Positions 1 through 9,692 are shown, counted from the stretch's first letter. The stretch is DNA of 50,777 bases from Candidatus Pacearchaeota archaeon (GCA_016186425.1 JACPLR010000002.1:1-50777), one strand, 5' to 3'. Notes: a model not told the origin generated them from the sequence alone. Program-made: numbers and translations.

Positions 1-141
1 ACCATCTTGGACAGCCCAATCTTCTGAGCAATCGCTTAATTTTATTAACTAATCTTTCCTCTTTTTTCATGTTGATTACCTCAAGTAAATCAACATTCTA
101 GGGTAGATTAACTTTTACCCTAGGACTTTTTCAACAGAGCC
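1..141 (-). mobile_element. Left end of an insertion sequence: terminal-repeat-like end plus the first codons of a transposase running off the window
   Basis: Minus-strand ATG at 70 gives MKKEERLVNKIKRLLRRLGCPRW..., similar to archaeal IS transposase N-termini from memory. Upstream are inverted repeats CTAGGGTA..TACCCTAG and GTTGATTAC..GTAAATCAAC, and the outer end on the minus strand reads GGCTCTGTTGAAAAAGTCC, a typical IS-end style. Confidence 0.5.
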
Positions 142-198
142 TATTTTGAAAACAAAAGGGAGAAAAAGGTTAAATTAGTATCTATATTAATTAAGTCC

Positions 199-220
199 AT
201 AGGGTTTGCAAAAACCCTAT
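199..220. repeat. Perfect 9-bp hairpin ATAGGGTTT-gcaa-AAACCCTAT
   Basis: Read directly in the intergenic region between the IS end and the peroxiredoxin gene. Confidence 0.7.
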
Positions 221-264
221 GCTTTCCTAATAACTTCTTTATTAACAACTTATATAAATTCCAA

Positions 265-771
265 TTGCTCTATTTGATTGTGTTAAAACAAAACTCTAAA
301 GCCCCTGATTTTGAATTAAAAGATAAAAATGGCAAAATATGGAGATTAAAAGATTTTAAGCCCGATAAAATAAAGTTTCTTGTTTTATATTTTTATCCTA
401 AAGACAATACTCCTGGATGCACAATTGAAGCAAAAGAGTTTTCAGCTTTATTGAATGATTTTAAAAAACTGAAAACAGAGGTGATTGGAATAAGCGGTGG
501 AGATGAAAGCTCAAAGAAAAAATTTCATGAAAGCTGCGATCTAAATTCTAGTTTAATATTATTGTCTGATCCTGATTTTAAAATTTGCAAGAAATACGGA
601 GTTTATGGGCAGAAATCATTTATGGGAAAGAAATTTCTTGGAATAAAGAGAACAACTTTTATTTTAAGATTTGCAGATAATCAAGAAAAAATAGTAAAGG
701 TTTATGAAAATGTCAAGGCTTTAGGGCATGCAAAGGAAGTTTTGGAGTTTATCTCACATGGGGCTTCTTAA
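265..771 (+). CDS. Peroxiredoxin, BCP/PrxQ type
   Basis: APDFELKD.., YPKDNTPGCTIEAKEF with peroxidatic Cys, AhpC/TSA pattern. The exact start is uncertain (TTG/GTG candidates 265-280). Confidence 0.9.
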   Translation: MLYLIVLKQNSKAPDFELKDKNGKIWRLKDFKPDKIKFLVLYFYPKDNTPGCTIEAKEFSALLNDFKKLKTEVIGISGGDESSKKKFHESCDLNSSLILLSDPDFKICKKYGVYGQKSFMGKKFLGIKRTTFILRFADNQEKIVKVYENVKALGHAKEVLEFISHGAS

Positions 772-1060
772 TAAGAAGAGATGTTAAATCTCCATACCTT
801 AATCTTAAAGTTTCTTCTGATCCTGGAGAATCTTTATCAGTAAGTAAATATTCTTCTGGAGTGTCTTTATCAAATTCCAATACTCCCTCAACATATGCTC
901 CTATTTTGGAATCTAAAATAAGAACAACAGGGGATTTATTATCCTTAGCATTATCTTTAACATGACGTCTTTTAACATTTACTGTTAGATCTGGCTTGAA
1001 AAATACTTCTTCATATCTATTAAAATTAATTTCCTCTTTTCTATATTTTTTAAACGTCAT
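749..1060 (-). CDS. Hypothetical protein
   Basis: 103-aa ORF, ATG start, overlapping the convergent peroxiredoxin gene by 23 bp. Confidence 0.6.
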   Translation of the reverse strand: MTFKKYRKEEINFNRYEEVFFKPDLTVNVKRRHVKDNAKDNKSPVVLILDSKIGAYVEGVLEFDKDTPEEYLLTDKDSPGSEETLRLRYGDLTSLLIKKPHVR

Positions 1061-1183
1061 AATCCAATGTTTACTCGGGAGTTTATAAAAATAATTATAA
1101 TCTAGTTATGTAAGGTGCAATTGAAAGAAAACGTTTATAAACTATATTCGCTAGATATTATAGTTAATTAAAAAGAGGATTAA

Positions 1184-1447
1184 ATGGCAAAGAAAAGAGA
1201 TAAACAAGCTAAAGCAGGTAACATAAATAACAAGAAAAGCTCTTTAAGATACATACCTATGATTGCCCCGATTAATGAAAGAGGAAGTCCTGGATGGATT
1301 TTTATTAATCTGCTATTGGTAATTGTATTCCTTTATGGAATTTATCATTCTTGGTATAGAGATGGATATGAAGGCTTGTCAATAATTGTCCTTGACCTAC
1401 TTGTTATTCTTGTAATCAAACTTATTCTTAAGTTCAAAAAGAGATAA
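1184..1447 (+). CDS. Small membrane protein
   Basis: AAAGAGGATTAAATG start context; two hydrophobic segments. Confidence 0.65.
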   Translation: MAKKRDKQAKAGNINNKKSSLRYIPMIAPINERGSPGWIFINLLLVIVFLYGIYHSWYRDGYEGLSIIVLDLLVILVIKLILKFKKR

Positions 1448-1453
1448 AGCAAA

Positions 1454-2014
1454 ATGAAAAGCAAAAAAGCAGCAATTGAGCTAAGCATGACTACGATAGT
1501 TGTTGTTGTTTTATCATTAACATTATTAATTATGGGTTTTATCCTTGTGAGAAGCATAATGTGCACTGCTATTGGATTAACTGATGATGTTGGCACTAAA
1601 GCAAAAAAGCAGATAAGTGATTTTTTTGATACATCAAGCTATGAGATTTATTGTGTCGGACAGGGTGATCCTACTAAAGTTGCTCCTGGAATCAATAATG
1701 TTTGGTGTGGTTTTAATTCAAAAATAGGAGGAACATATAAGCTTACTATTAAAGAAATAAAACCAATAAGCTCTGCATTAAGCAAGACTACAGATTATAT
1801 GAAATGGGTTACAGTAAAACAGGAATCTGTAACAGTAAGCCCTGAGAAAAGAGAATCGCAGAAAATAGTTACTTTAGACATTCCTGAAGATGCACAGGAA
1901 GGAACAATAAGATTAACACTAGAAGTTAAAAAAGAAGGTTCAACTGCAACTTCTACAATACCTGTTGACTGGGAAATTTCAAGAACAGGAACTATAAGGG
2001 CTGTGATGTGCTGA
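1454..2014 (+). CDS. Type IV pilin/archaellin-like secreted protein
   Basis: N-terminus MKSKKAAIELSMTTIVVVVLSLTLLIMGF resembles a class III (prepilin-like) signal followed by a hydrophobic helix. Confidence 0.6.
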   Translation: MKSKKAAIELSMTTIVVVVLSLTLLIMGFILVRSIMCTAIGLTDDVGTKAKKQISDFFDTSSYEIYCVGQGDPTKVAPGINNVWCGFNSKIGGTYKLTIKEIKPISSALSKTTDYMKWVTVKQESVTVSPEKRESQKIVTLDIPEDAQEGTIRLTLEVKKEGSTATSTIPVDWEISRTGTIRAVMC

Positions 2015-2024
2015 ACGATTAAAA

Positions 2025-2252
2025 ATGAAGAAGATAAATATTTGGGCAAGTATTCTTGTTGGCTTATCTATTATTATACCTATTCCAATGATAATAATTG
2101 AGTTTAATAGTAGTTCTATATATAGTGGCTTTGGAACATTATTTTTTATAGTATTTATTTCTTTACCATTATTTATTATTGGGATAGTTTTATTTTTGAT
2201 TGGGTTATTAATCAAGTTATTTAAGAATAAATTAAAAAATAAAAGTAGATAA
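2025..2252 (+). CDS. Small two-TM membrane protein
   Basis: 75-aa hydrophobic ORF directly downstream of the pilin-like gene. Confidence 0.5.
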   Translation: MKKINIWASILVGLSIIIPIPMIIIEFNSSSIYSGFGTLFFIVFISLPLFIIGIVLFLIGLLIKLFKNKLKNKSR

Positions 2253-2287
2253 AATATCTCTTAAAAAATAACCAAAGGCTGCTTTTT

Positions 2288-2351
2288 ATCCCAGATAAGC
2301 AGCCTTGCCTGCAAGAGCTGCTTTTGCTGATCTTAAATAATTCTCTTCAAT
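2288..2351 (-). pseudogene. Orphan 3'-terminal fragment of cdc48 (second copy)
   Basis: Minus strand reads ..[21 protein letters not shown], the same C-terminus as the intact Cdc48 at 2955, with only synonymous differences in this core. Confidence 0.85.
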
Positions 2352-2370
2352 AGTTATATAATTAGCTAAT

Positions 2371-2877
2371 TTAACCAATAGTAATTAAATAAATAATAAC
2401 AGAACTGCCAGTTAATAAAACAAAAATTACAATTGACCATCCAACAATTTTACTACTTACTTCTTTATTCCCAAAAAAGAAACTCTCAAATAAAAGAAAT
2501 ATACCTATTAAGGTTGAAGCAAGAGCTAATGCAAAAAATGGCACACTTACGACTGCACAAAGACCATCTTTGCCTAAGCAAAATATCAAAGTAAAAATAA
2601 CTCCAATTAAAACAATTATAAATGAGATTGTTTGTAGTATTAATGAAGTAGAAACTAATTTATTAACTTTCAATTTTCTCAAACCTACATTCAAATAATA
2701 CCCTCCAGCAAATAAAAATAATATAGGAACTAATGAAATAATAGTAGACAAACCGCCTGAAAAGACATTGCTTAACGAGTTAAAATTAAAGCCACCTTCT
2801 ATTAAAATAAGAATTAATCCAATGATTCCAGAAAAAATTAATAAACTCCCAAGAACATTATAAATCCAATTTTTCAT
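2371..2877 (-). CDS. Multi-TM membrane protein lying between the two cdc48 3' ends
   Basis: 168-aa ORF with four to five hydrophobic segments. Confidence 0.65.
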   Translation of the reverse strand: MKNWIYNVLGSLLIFSGIIGLILILIEGGFNFNSLSNVFSGGLSTIISLVPILFLFAGGYYLNVGLRKLKVNKLVSTSLILQTISFIIVLIGVIFTLIFCLGKDGLCAVVSVPFFALALASTLIGIFLLFESFFFGNKEVSSKIVGWSIVIFVLLTGSSVIIYLITIG

Positions 2878-2954
2878 ATTATGTTAAAGGAAACCTTATT
2901 TAAAAATGTTATTAATTTTTCTAGAAGAACTTAGTTATTCGCGGTGTAAAAAAA

Positions 2955-5270
2955 TTACCCAAGATAAGCAGCCTTGCCTGCAAGAGCTGCTTTTGCTGAC
3001 CTCAAATAATTCTCCTCGATCTTTGAATATAATTCCATGTCTGTTTTTGTAACACTTGGCTTGACTTTTTTCAAAGCTTCCTCAAAATTCTTTTTAGTTA
3101 TTTGAATTGCTTTAATATCCTCTCTTAAAGCAAGCATTGCTGCTTCCCTTACAAGATTTTCCAAATCAGCTCCTACAAATCCGTCTGTTTTATCAGCAAG
3201 ATCTTCAATCTTAACATCTTTTGCCAAAGGAGTTTTTTTAGTGTGGATTTTTAATATTTGAAGCCTGCCTTCTTTTGTTGGAGATTGAACTAATAAAATT
3301 CTGTCAAATCTTCCAGGCCTTAACAAAGCAGTGTCTAGCATATCCGGCCTGTTTGTTGCACCTATAACTGTTATATCTTTTAATTCTTCCAAGCCATCCA
3401 TTTCAGCAAGCAATTGATTTAAAACTCGCTCTGTAACTTTTGTTCCTGCATCTGTTCCTCTTCTTGGCGCTAAAGAATCTATTTCATCAAAAAATATTAC
3501 GCAAGGAGAAACCTGCTTTGCTCTTTCAAATATCTTACGAACACCTCTTTCGCTTTCTCCGATCCACATGCTTAACAATGAAGGGCCTTTAACTTGTATG
3601 AAATTAGCTTCTGATTCTTTTGCAACTGCTTTTGCTAAAAGGGTTTTTCCTGTTCCAGGAGGGCCGTATAATAAAATTCCTTTTGGTGGCTTTATTCCGA
3701 TTCTTTTAAATGCTTCCGGGTGTTGCAACGGCCACTCAACTGCTTCTTTTAATTCCTGCTTGATTTTATCCAAACCTCCAACATCTTCCCAAGAAATGTT
3801 TGGAGTTTCAACAAGAACTTCACGCATTGCACTAGGCCTGACAACTTTCAACGCTTCCTGAAAATCATTCCTAGTTACTTTCAGCAATTCCAAAACCTCT
3901 TGAGATATTTCTTCATCTTCTTTTAATTTTATTTTCGGAAGAAGTCTTCTTAAGACACTCATAGCTGCTTCTTTTGCCAAAGAAGAAAGATCTGCCCCGA
4001 CAAAACCGTGAGTTATTGAAGCAAGCTCGTCTAGACTGACGTCTTTAGTTAAAGGCATATTTCTTGTATGAATTTTTAATATTGCTAATCTACCTTCTTT
4101 ATCAGGAACATTAATTTCAACTTCCCTGTCAAACCTTCCAGGCCTTCGTAAAGCAGGATCAATTGAATTTGGCCTGTTTGTTGCTCCGATAACAACAACC
4201 TTCCCACGAGTTTTCAAACCATCCATCATTGTTAATAATTGGCTTACAACTCTACGTTCAACTTCTCCCTGAACATCTTCTCTTTTTGGAGCAATTGCGT
4301 CAATTTCATCAATAAAAACTATTGCCGGAGCTGTTTTTTCAGCTTCATTAAATATATCTCTTATTCTTTTTTCAGATTCTCCGTAAAATTTACTCATAAC
4401 TTCTGGGCCATTAAGCAATATAAAATTAGCTTCTGATTCATTTGCAACTGCTTTTGCTAAAAGTGTTTTTCCTGTTCCAGGAGGCCCATGAAGTAAAACT
4501 CCTTTTGGAGGTTCTATTCCTAATTTTTCAAAAATCTCGGGATGTTTCAATGGCAGTTCAATCATTTCACGGACTTTTCTTACTTCTTCCCTTAAACCTC
4601 CGATATCTTCGTAAGTAACATCAATAAATTTTTCTTCAGATAATTCAACAGCTTTTGGGCTTACAACAACTTCTGTATTTTCAGTTATTACCACCGGTTT
4701 GTTTGATGGATTTGTATTTACAATCAAGAATTTTATTTGCCTTAAACCTCCGAAAGACATTCCATTCATTCCCCCCATATTATTGAAAATATCTCCAAAA
4801 ATATCTCCGAATTCCCCGAAATCTTCAGACATCAAATCTCTTCTTCTCTGCACTCCTCCGAGAACAACAATATCCCCTTTTGTTACAGCCCTACCTAATA
4901 AGCCTCGCCTGAATAATTCTGGATCTCCCTGAACAATAATATTTTCCTGAACAGGAGCAATTGATATTTTTTTAGCTTCTTTAACATCTGCTTTTTCCAG
5001 AGAAACAGATTCTCCAACTCCTGTTTTTGCATTTTTTCTTATTATTCCGTCTATTCTTATTATTCCCTCACCAACATCTGCAGGATAAGCGCGATCAACA
5101 ATTGCAACAGTTTCCTTGCTTCCTTTTACAGAAATAACATCTCCTCTTCTCAATCCGAGAGATTTCATTGTATCATAATCAATTCTTGCAATTCCCTTGT
5201 ATGCATCATCCTGCGACGCTTCCGCAACACGTAATTTAATTGCTTTACTTTCCGCCATTATAAAAAGCAC
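2955..5270 (-). CDS. cdc48: Cdc48/VCP-like AAA+ ATPase
   Basis: Cdc48 N-domain and two AAA modules: [30 protein letters not shown] and [30 protein letters not shown]. The start may be the internal Met ([14 protein letters not shown]). Confidence 0.97.
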   Translation of the reverse strand: MLFIMAESKAIKLRVAEASQDDAYKGIARIDYDTMKSLGLRRGDVISVKGSKETVAIVDRAYPADVGEGIIRIDGIIRKNAKTGVGESVSLEKADVKEAKKISIAPVQENIIVQGDPELFRRGLLGRAVTKGDIVVLGGVQRRRDLMSEDFGEFGDIFGDIFNNMGGMNGMSFGGLRQIKFLIVNTNPSNKPVVITENTEVVVSPKAVELSEEKFIDVTYEDIGGLREEVRKVREMIELPLKHPEIFEKLGIEPPKGVLLHGPPGTGKTLLAKAVANESEANFILLNGPEVMSKFYGESEKRIRDIFNEAEKTAPAIVFIDEIDAIAPKREDVQGEVERRVVSQLLTMMDGLKTRGKVVVIGATNRPNSIDPALRRPGRFDREVEINVPDKEGRLAILKIHTRNMPLTKDVSLDELASITHGFVGADLSSLAKEAAMSVLRRLLPKIKLKEDEEISQEVLELLKVTRNDFQEALKVVRPSAMREVLVETPNISWEDVGGLDKIKQELKEAVEWPLQHPEAFKRIGIKPPKGILLYGPPGTGKTLLAKAVAKESEANFIQVKGPSLLSMWIGESERGVRKIFERAKQVSPCVIFFDEIDSLAPRRGTDAGTKVTERVLNQLLAEMDGLEELKDITVIGATNRPDMLDTALLRPGRFDRILLVQSPTKEGRLQILKIHTKKTPLAKDVKIEDLADKTDGFVGADLENLVREAAMLALREDIKAIQITKKNFEEALKKVKPSVTKTDMELYSKIEENYLRSAKAALAGKAAYLG

Positions 5271-5303
5271 CTAAGGTTCTCTTTATGAACTCTCCCTTTT
5301 ATT
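5261..5303 (+). repeat. Family-1 intergenic repeat, copy R1
   Basis: ctaaggttctctttatgaactctcccttttatt; matches other copies. Confidence 0.75.
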
Positions 5304-5315
5304 TTGTATTTCATT

Positions 5316-5759
5316 TTATTTATTTTTCTCCTTATTTTCTTTTATTTGTTTTTCTTTAAGATTTCTTTCAATAAACTCTCTATCTTTTGATTCTTTTTCT
5401 CTTTCAGCTTCTTTTTCATATATTTTATCAAAAATTAATGATAGTTTTCCCATTCTCTCAAAGCTTAAACTCACTATTTCATCCATTATCCTGTCCTGCT
5501 CGTTTATAAAGTTCACTATTTCCCTTGGAATTGAAACAGTATAACTGTTTCCAACCATTCTTAGTTTTACATTAAATCTCTTGTTTCTTAAGTTAAGATA
5601 GTGCTGATATTCAAGTTCGTCCTGCGGATGTATGATTCTGTCTCCGCATCTGGGGCATTGTACGGCTCTGAATGAAAACCCGTTTTTAATAAACTGGATT
5701 CTCTGCATTTTTATGCTACAGGTTTTACAAAGTATTGTATTTTCGAAAATATCAGACAT
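5316..5759 (-). CDS. Zinc ribbon plus AbrB/SpoVT-like DNA-binding protein
   Basis: N-terminal CKTC..CPRCG, then KLRMVGNSYTVSIPREIVNFIN (swapped-hairpin AbrB pattern), charged tail. Confidence 0.75.
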   Translation of the reverse strand: MSDIFENTILCKTCSIKMQRIQFIKNGFSFRAVQCPRCGDRIIHPQDELEYQHYLNLRNKRFNVKLRMVGNSYTVSIPREIVNFINEQDRIMDEIVSLSFERMGKLSLIFDKIYEKEAEREKESKDREFIERNLKEKQIKENKEKNK

Positions 5760-5793
5760 TTATTCTTGGTTTTGTTAGGTTGTTTAACATAGT

Positions 5794-5884
5794 GCTGTGT
5801 TCGGTGAAATGAACACAGCTGTGAAAGGGGGTGAAATGAATACTTTATATGTATCCATCTTCGTGTATACATAAATATATACAC
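5794..5884. promoter_or_regulatory. Possible operator region upstream of the AbrB-like gene
   Basis: Perfect inverted repeats GCTGTGTTC..GAACACAGC (5794-5819) and GTGTATA..TATACAC (5863-5884), plus direct repeat GGTGAAATGAA at 5803-5813 and 5830-5840. Confidence 0.45.
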
Positions 5885-6044
5885 TATTTAAACTTTTCGT
5901 TCCTCTAAAGTTTAAATGACTTTTAGCAATTATACACTTAATTTATCTAATCTAACAATATCTTTATTTAATTTATTTAATAAAAGCGGCTGATTATAAG
6001 CCATATATATTAGGTTAATTATCTTATCAAATTAACATTATATT

Positions 6045-6704
6045 TTAATTAAAGAATTTTTCGTTTGTGAAAATTCCGAGAAATAAAATAAATAATCCCA
6101 GAAACAAACCGCCTAAAACATCAGTTAGCCAGTGAATTCCAAGATAAAGGCGTGAAAAACTAACGAGTATTATTAATATTAAACAAAACGTAGTTACTAA
6201 TATTTTAACGTTTCTTCTATTATTCTTTAAATATTTCCATGAAAAATAAGCTAATAAACCAAGGAAAACAATTACATTTGTTGTGTGCCCGCTTGGAAAT
6301 CCGTAACCAGAAGCAAGAGCTTCAAATGCTGTGCCTACCGGCCTTGGACGCTGAATAATTATCTTTAATCCCCAGATAAAAAAAGCATTAATTAACATTA
6401 CAATTATAAAAAATAAAGAATCTTTGAATTTCCTTCTATATTGGAGATATAGAAAAATAAGAAAAGAAGCGAGAATTATCGGAATTACCTCAAACAAATA
6501 ATCAAGGGTTAAATCAATTTTATTTAAAACAGGGTCGTTGCTAAAAAATGAATTTTTCATTAATTCATTAAAATTATCATCTACGCTTGTCAAAAACCAG
6601 TTATTTAACAGATTGAGCATTATAAAAATAAATAATATCAGTGAAAGAATAGATATTACTAAATAAACATTTGATTTGTTATTTTTAATGAACAATTTTT
6701 TCAT
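6045..6704 (-). CDS. PAP2-family membrane phosphatase
   Basis: KIIIQRPRP, GFPSGHTT, SFSRLYLGIHWLTDVLGG: the three PAP2 motifs. Confidence 0.92.
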   Translation of the reverse strand: MKKLFIKNNKSNVYLVISILSLILFIFIMLNLLNNWFLTSVDDNFNELMKNSFFSNDPVLNKIDLTLDYLFEVIPIILASFLIFLYLQYRRKFKDSLFFIIVMLINAFFIWGLKIIIQRPRPVGTAFEALASGYGFPSGHTTNVIVFLGLLAYFSWKYLKNNRRNVKILVTTFCLILIILVSFSRLYLGIHWLTDVLGGLFLGLFILFLGIFTNEKFFN

Positions 6705-6988
6705 TCCATAATATATGCTAAATAAGCTTTTATACTTTATCTTAACATAAAAAATTCATAATATTAATGAAGTTTGTGAATAATCCAACTAAATTTACTT
6801 ATGTTAATTCTAATTAATTCTAAATATCCTAAGATTAAATATAATAAACTAAGGGAGTTAATAATATAAATTGCTTAAATTTTCAATATATCAACAATCC
6901 CTACTATCTTCTATAATTTATTTACTTTTAATTCTTTAACAAAATGTGGCTAAAAAAGGTTTAAATAGCTTTTTAACGAGGTATTAAA

Positions 6989-7639
6989 ATGAATAAGCAA
7001 AATAATGAAAATAAATCATTGAATTCTGGCAATGTTTTAAAAAAATTCTGGAATTTTATCTGGCACGGAGACAGCTGGCTAAGCTGGATTACATTTATTG
7101 TTCTCATATTCATATTTATAAAATTCATATTTTTTCCAGCGCTCTCTTTAGTCACAGGAACGCAATTACCAATAGTTATTGTTGAATCTTGCAGCATGTA
7201 TCATGATCGAGAATTTAGCAAATGGTGGGGATTAAACCGAGATTGGTATGATAAACATGACATTACAGAAGATAATTTCAGCCAGTTTCCCTTGGAAAAT
7301 GGATTTTCCAAAGGAGACATCTTTTTTGTCACAGGAGTTAAAAAGACTAATTTAGAAGTGGGAAATATAATAATCTTCACCAGTGGCGACGCAAAAAGAG
7401 CAATTATTCACAGAGTTGTAAATCTTGATCCTATTCAGACAAAGGGAGATAATAATCCTTCGCAATTCTCGCCAGGCATGAACGGAAAAACGAATCCTGA
7501 AGAGATTGACGAGACAAATATTCAAAAAAGCCAGATTGTTGGAAAAGTCGTTCCATTTAAAATACCTTATTTGGGGTGGGCTAAGCTAATATTTTTTGAG
7601 CCTTTTAGATCAAGTGAAGACAGAGGGTTTTGTAAATAA
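6989..7639 (+). CDS. Signal peptidase I, archaeal/ER (Ser-His) type
   Basis: N-terminal TM; VESCSMYH catalytic Ser; RAIIHRVV with His in place of the bacterial Lys; TKGDNN. Confidence 0.88.
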   Translation: MNKQNNENKSLNSGNVLKKFWNFIWHGDSWLSWITFIVLIFIFIKFIFFPALSLVTGTQLPIVIVESCSMYHDREFSKWWGLNRDWYDKHDITEDNFSQFPLENGFSKGDIFFVTGVKKTNLEVGNIIIFTSGDAKRAIIHRVVNLDPIQTKGDNNPSQFSPGMNGKTNPEEIDETNIQKSQIVGKVVPFKIPYLGWAKLIFFEPFRSSEDRGFCK

Positions 7640-7695
7640 GAAACTTTAAAAACTATCAGTTATTGAACTCAACTGTTATATTAATTAAAAAAGAT

Positions 7696-8004
7696 ATGGA
7701 ATTCTGTCCAAAATGCGGTTCTGTATTGGAAGAGAAAAGAAAAAATTTCGGATGTGTCAGATGTGGATATGCTGTGAAAAGCAAGGTTAAAATAGAAACG
7801 AATGAAAAAATAGAAACTGCCAGAGAAATTGGGGTTGTAAGAGACAAGGACACTGATGTTTTTCCGATAGTTGCAAGCAATTGCCCGAAGTGCAAGCATA
7901 ATGAAGCTTATTTCTGGACTTCACAAACAAGGTCAGGAGACGAAGCAGAGACCAGGTTTTTTAGATGCACAAAATGCAAGCATACCTGGAGAGAATATAA
8001 GTAA
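7696..8004 (+). CDS. Transcription factor S (TFIIS-like)
   Basis: MEFCPKCGSVLEEKRKNFGCVRCGY and NCPKCKHNEAYFWTSQTRSGDEAETRFFRCTKCKHTWREY. Internal ATG at 7696 preferred over 7663. Confidence 0.93.
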   Translation: MEFCPKCGSVLEEKRKNFGCVRCGYAVKSKVKIETNEKIETAREIGVVRDKDTDVFPIVASNCPKCKHNEAYFWTSQTRSGDEAETRFFRCTKCKHTWREYK

Positions 8005-8044
8005 TTCTAACTTAATATTACATTGTAGACAAAAATGTAGAAAG

Positions 8045-8063
8045 ATTTATATATGTAGTCACC
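8045..8063 (+). promoter_or_regulatory. TATA-like box followed by TGTAGTCACC upstream of fic
   Basis: atttatatatgtagtcacc, with further TGTAG half-sites just upstream (ttgtagacaaaaatgtagaaag). Confidence 0.5.
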
Positions 8064-8075
8064 TATTATATTATT

Positions 8076-9014
8076 ATGTATATTGAAAAAAGAAAGGCAA
8101 AACAGGGAATAAAATATTATTTAGGGCATTCATTTAGAGAAGGAAATAAAATCCATAAAATAAGAAAATACCTTGGTAAAAACTTAAATAAAAAAATATT
8201 AATTGATAGAAAAGAAAAGGCAGAAAAATTAATTTTGGACGAAATTAATCAGTATAAAATAATAAAAAATCCCCTTGAAGAACCTCTTTCAGAGTCAGAG
8301 ATTAAATTTTTTGAAAATGTTGAAAAAAACCAAAAACTAAGAGTATTTCATCTTTCTGAAAAAGAATGGGAGTTATTTTCAGGGCTGTTTACTTATAATA
8401 CAAATGCAATTGAAGGGAGTGAATTGAATAGTAGTGAAGTAAAAGAAATACTTGAGGAAAACAAATGGCCAGACAAATCAAAAGAAGATATCGCAGAAAC
8501 ATATGGAGTTAATGAAGCAATTAATTTTATTAGAAAAACAGAAGAATATATTTCTTTAAATTTAATTAAAGAATTACATAAAATTGTTTTTAAAAATTCA
8601 AAGCATTTTGCTGGTGAATTCAGAAAAACTGGAGAAGAAGTTGTTGTAAGAAATGGTTTAGGAAATATTATTCATATGGGAGCTCCTCAATCAAGAATTA
8701 TTTCTTTGTTAACTGAGCTTATTGAATGGTATAATGAATACAAAGACAAGTATCCTGGATTAATTTTGGCTGCAGTTATCCATAATCAATTTGAGACTAT
8801 TCATCCATTTAGAGATGGGAATGGAAGAGTTGGAAGATTATTATTGAATAATATCTTAATAAAACACAATCTGCCTCCAATTAATATTGATTTTAATAAT
8901 AGGCGAGAATATTATAATTCACTACAAGAATATCAAAAAAATAAAAATCTTAAGCCAACATTAGACTTAATCATAAAAGAGTATAAGTCCTTAAAGAAGA
9001 AATTAAAGAGGTGA
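8076..9014 (+). CDS. Fic/DOC family protein (candidate AMP-transferase)
   Basis: FIC motif HPFRDGNGR; upstream TNAIEG fits the (S/T)xxxE(G/N) inhibitory motif. Confidence 0.92.
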   Translation: MYIEKRKAKQGIKYYLGHSFREGNKIHKIRKYLGKNLNKKILIDRKEKAEKLILDEINQYKIIKNPLEEPLSESEIKFFENVEKNQKLRVFHLSEKEWELFSGLFTYNTNAIEGSELNSSEVKEILEENKWPDKSKEDIAETYGVNEAINFIRKTEEYISLNLIKELHKIVFKNSKHFAGEFRKTGEEVVVRNGLGNIIHMGAPQSRIISLLTELIEWYNEYKDKYPGLILAAVIHNQFETIHPFRDGNGRVGRLLLNNILIKHNLPPINIDFNNRREYYNSLQEYQKNKNLKPTLDLIIKEYKSLKKKLKR

Positions 9015-9041
9015 CTACATTTCTTTAATTTTGTAGTCACC
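9010..9041 (+). terminator. Palindrome at the fic stop codon (terminator or cassette end)
   Basis: GGTGACTACA-N12-TGTAGTCACC, 10-bp perfect stem overlapping the stop codon. Confidence 0.55.
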
Positions 9042-9162
9042 CGGTAAAAAGTTTAAGCATACTTTCCAAGTACTTGGGGAAAATAGTATTATCTGGGGAT
9101 TTTTAAAATAAACTCCAGATAAAACATTATATTTATAAGTATTCTAAAGTTAAAATTTACAA

Positions 9163-9254
9163 GGATCCGTAGCTCAGCTTGGCAGAGCACTGGACTCTTA
9201 CATTCAGAAAATAGAGAAATCCAGGTGTCGGGGGTTCAAATCCCCTCGGGTCCA
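9163..9254 (+). tRNA. tRNA-Lys(CUU) with an 18-nt intron (9201-9218) after position 37
   Basis: Acceptor GGATCCG/CGGGTCC, D arm GCTC..GAGC, anticodon stem CTGGA/TCCAG, T loop TTCAAAT. Spliced loop CTCTTAA gives anticodon CUU (9197-9199). Canonical hBHBh': GGA-CTCT-TAC-ATT-cagaa-AAT-AGAG-AAA-TCC. TATA-like ATTTATAAG about 25 nt upstream. Confidence 0.92.
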
Positions 9255-9281
9255 CTTTATTTTTAATAAAATTATTTAGAA

Positions 9282-9692
9282 TTAAGCATATTCTTTAACT
9301 TTATATCTTCCTAAAACTGATCTTTTGTTTTGTTTTTTTGGAACATTGGCCCGAGATTCTCTAGCATGTTCTAAATCATAAACTTCTACATTAAAAGGGC
9401 AATCATTAGCATAATTTTCAATATTACTCCTTTCTTTACTTGAAAGATTTGGAATTAAACCAACCCTAAAAACAAGGCTTTTTGATGATCTAATAAAATT
9501 TCTATCCATGGAATACAATCCTTCATAATCAACAGTAAGTTTTTTTCTTCCTTCTTTACCTGCAAGTTTAGAAATATCTTTGAATATTTCACGCTTGGCT
9601 TCATCTAAAATACCTTTAACTGCCAATAAGTCATTTTCACATAATTCTGCATTTACTTTTCGCCCCAGTATATCTAAATAATCCCAATCCAT
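9282..9692 (-). CDS. Hypothetical protein
   Basis: 136-aa ORF with balanced composition. Confidence 0.65.
   Translation of the reverse strand: MDWDYLDILGRKVNAELCENDLLAVKGILDEAKREIFKDISKLAGKEGRKKLTVDYEGLYSMDRNFIRSSKSLVFRVGLIPNLSSKERSNIENYANDCPFNVEVYDLEHARESRANVPKKQNKRSVLGRYKVKEYA

Noticed and set aside
3568-4932. ORFs on the + strand inside cdc48 (3568-3861, 4239-4436, 4699-4932)
   Set aside because: Antisense shadows of a strongly conserved coding sequence, with no own motifs or start context.
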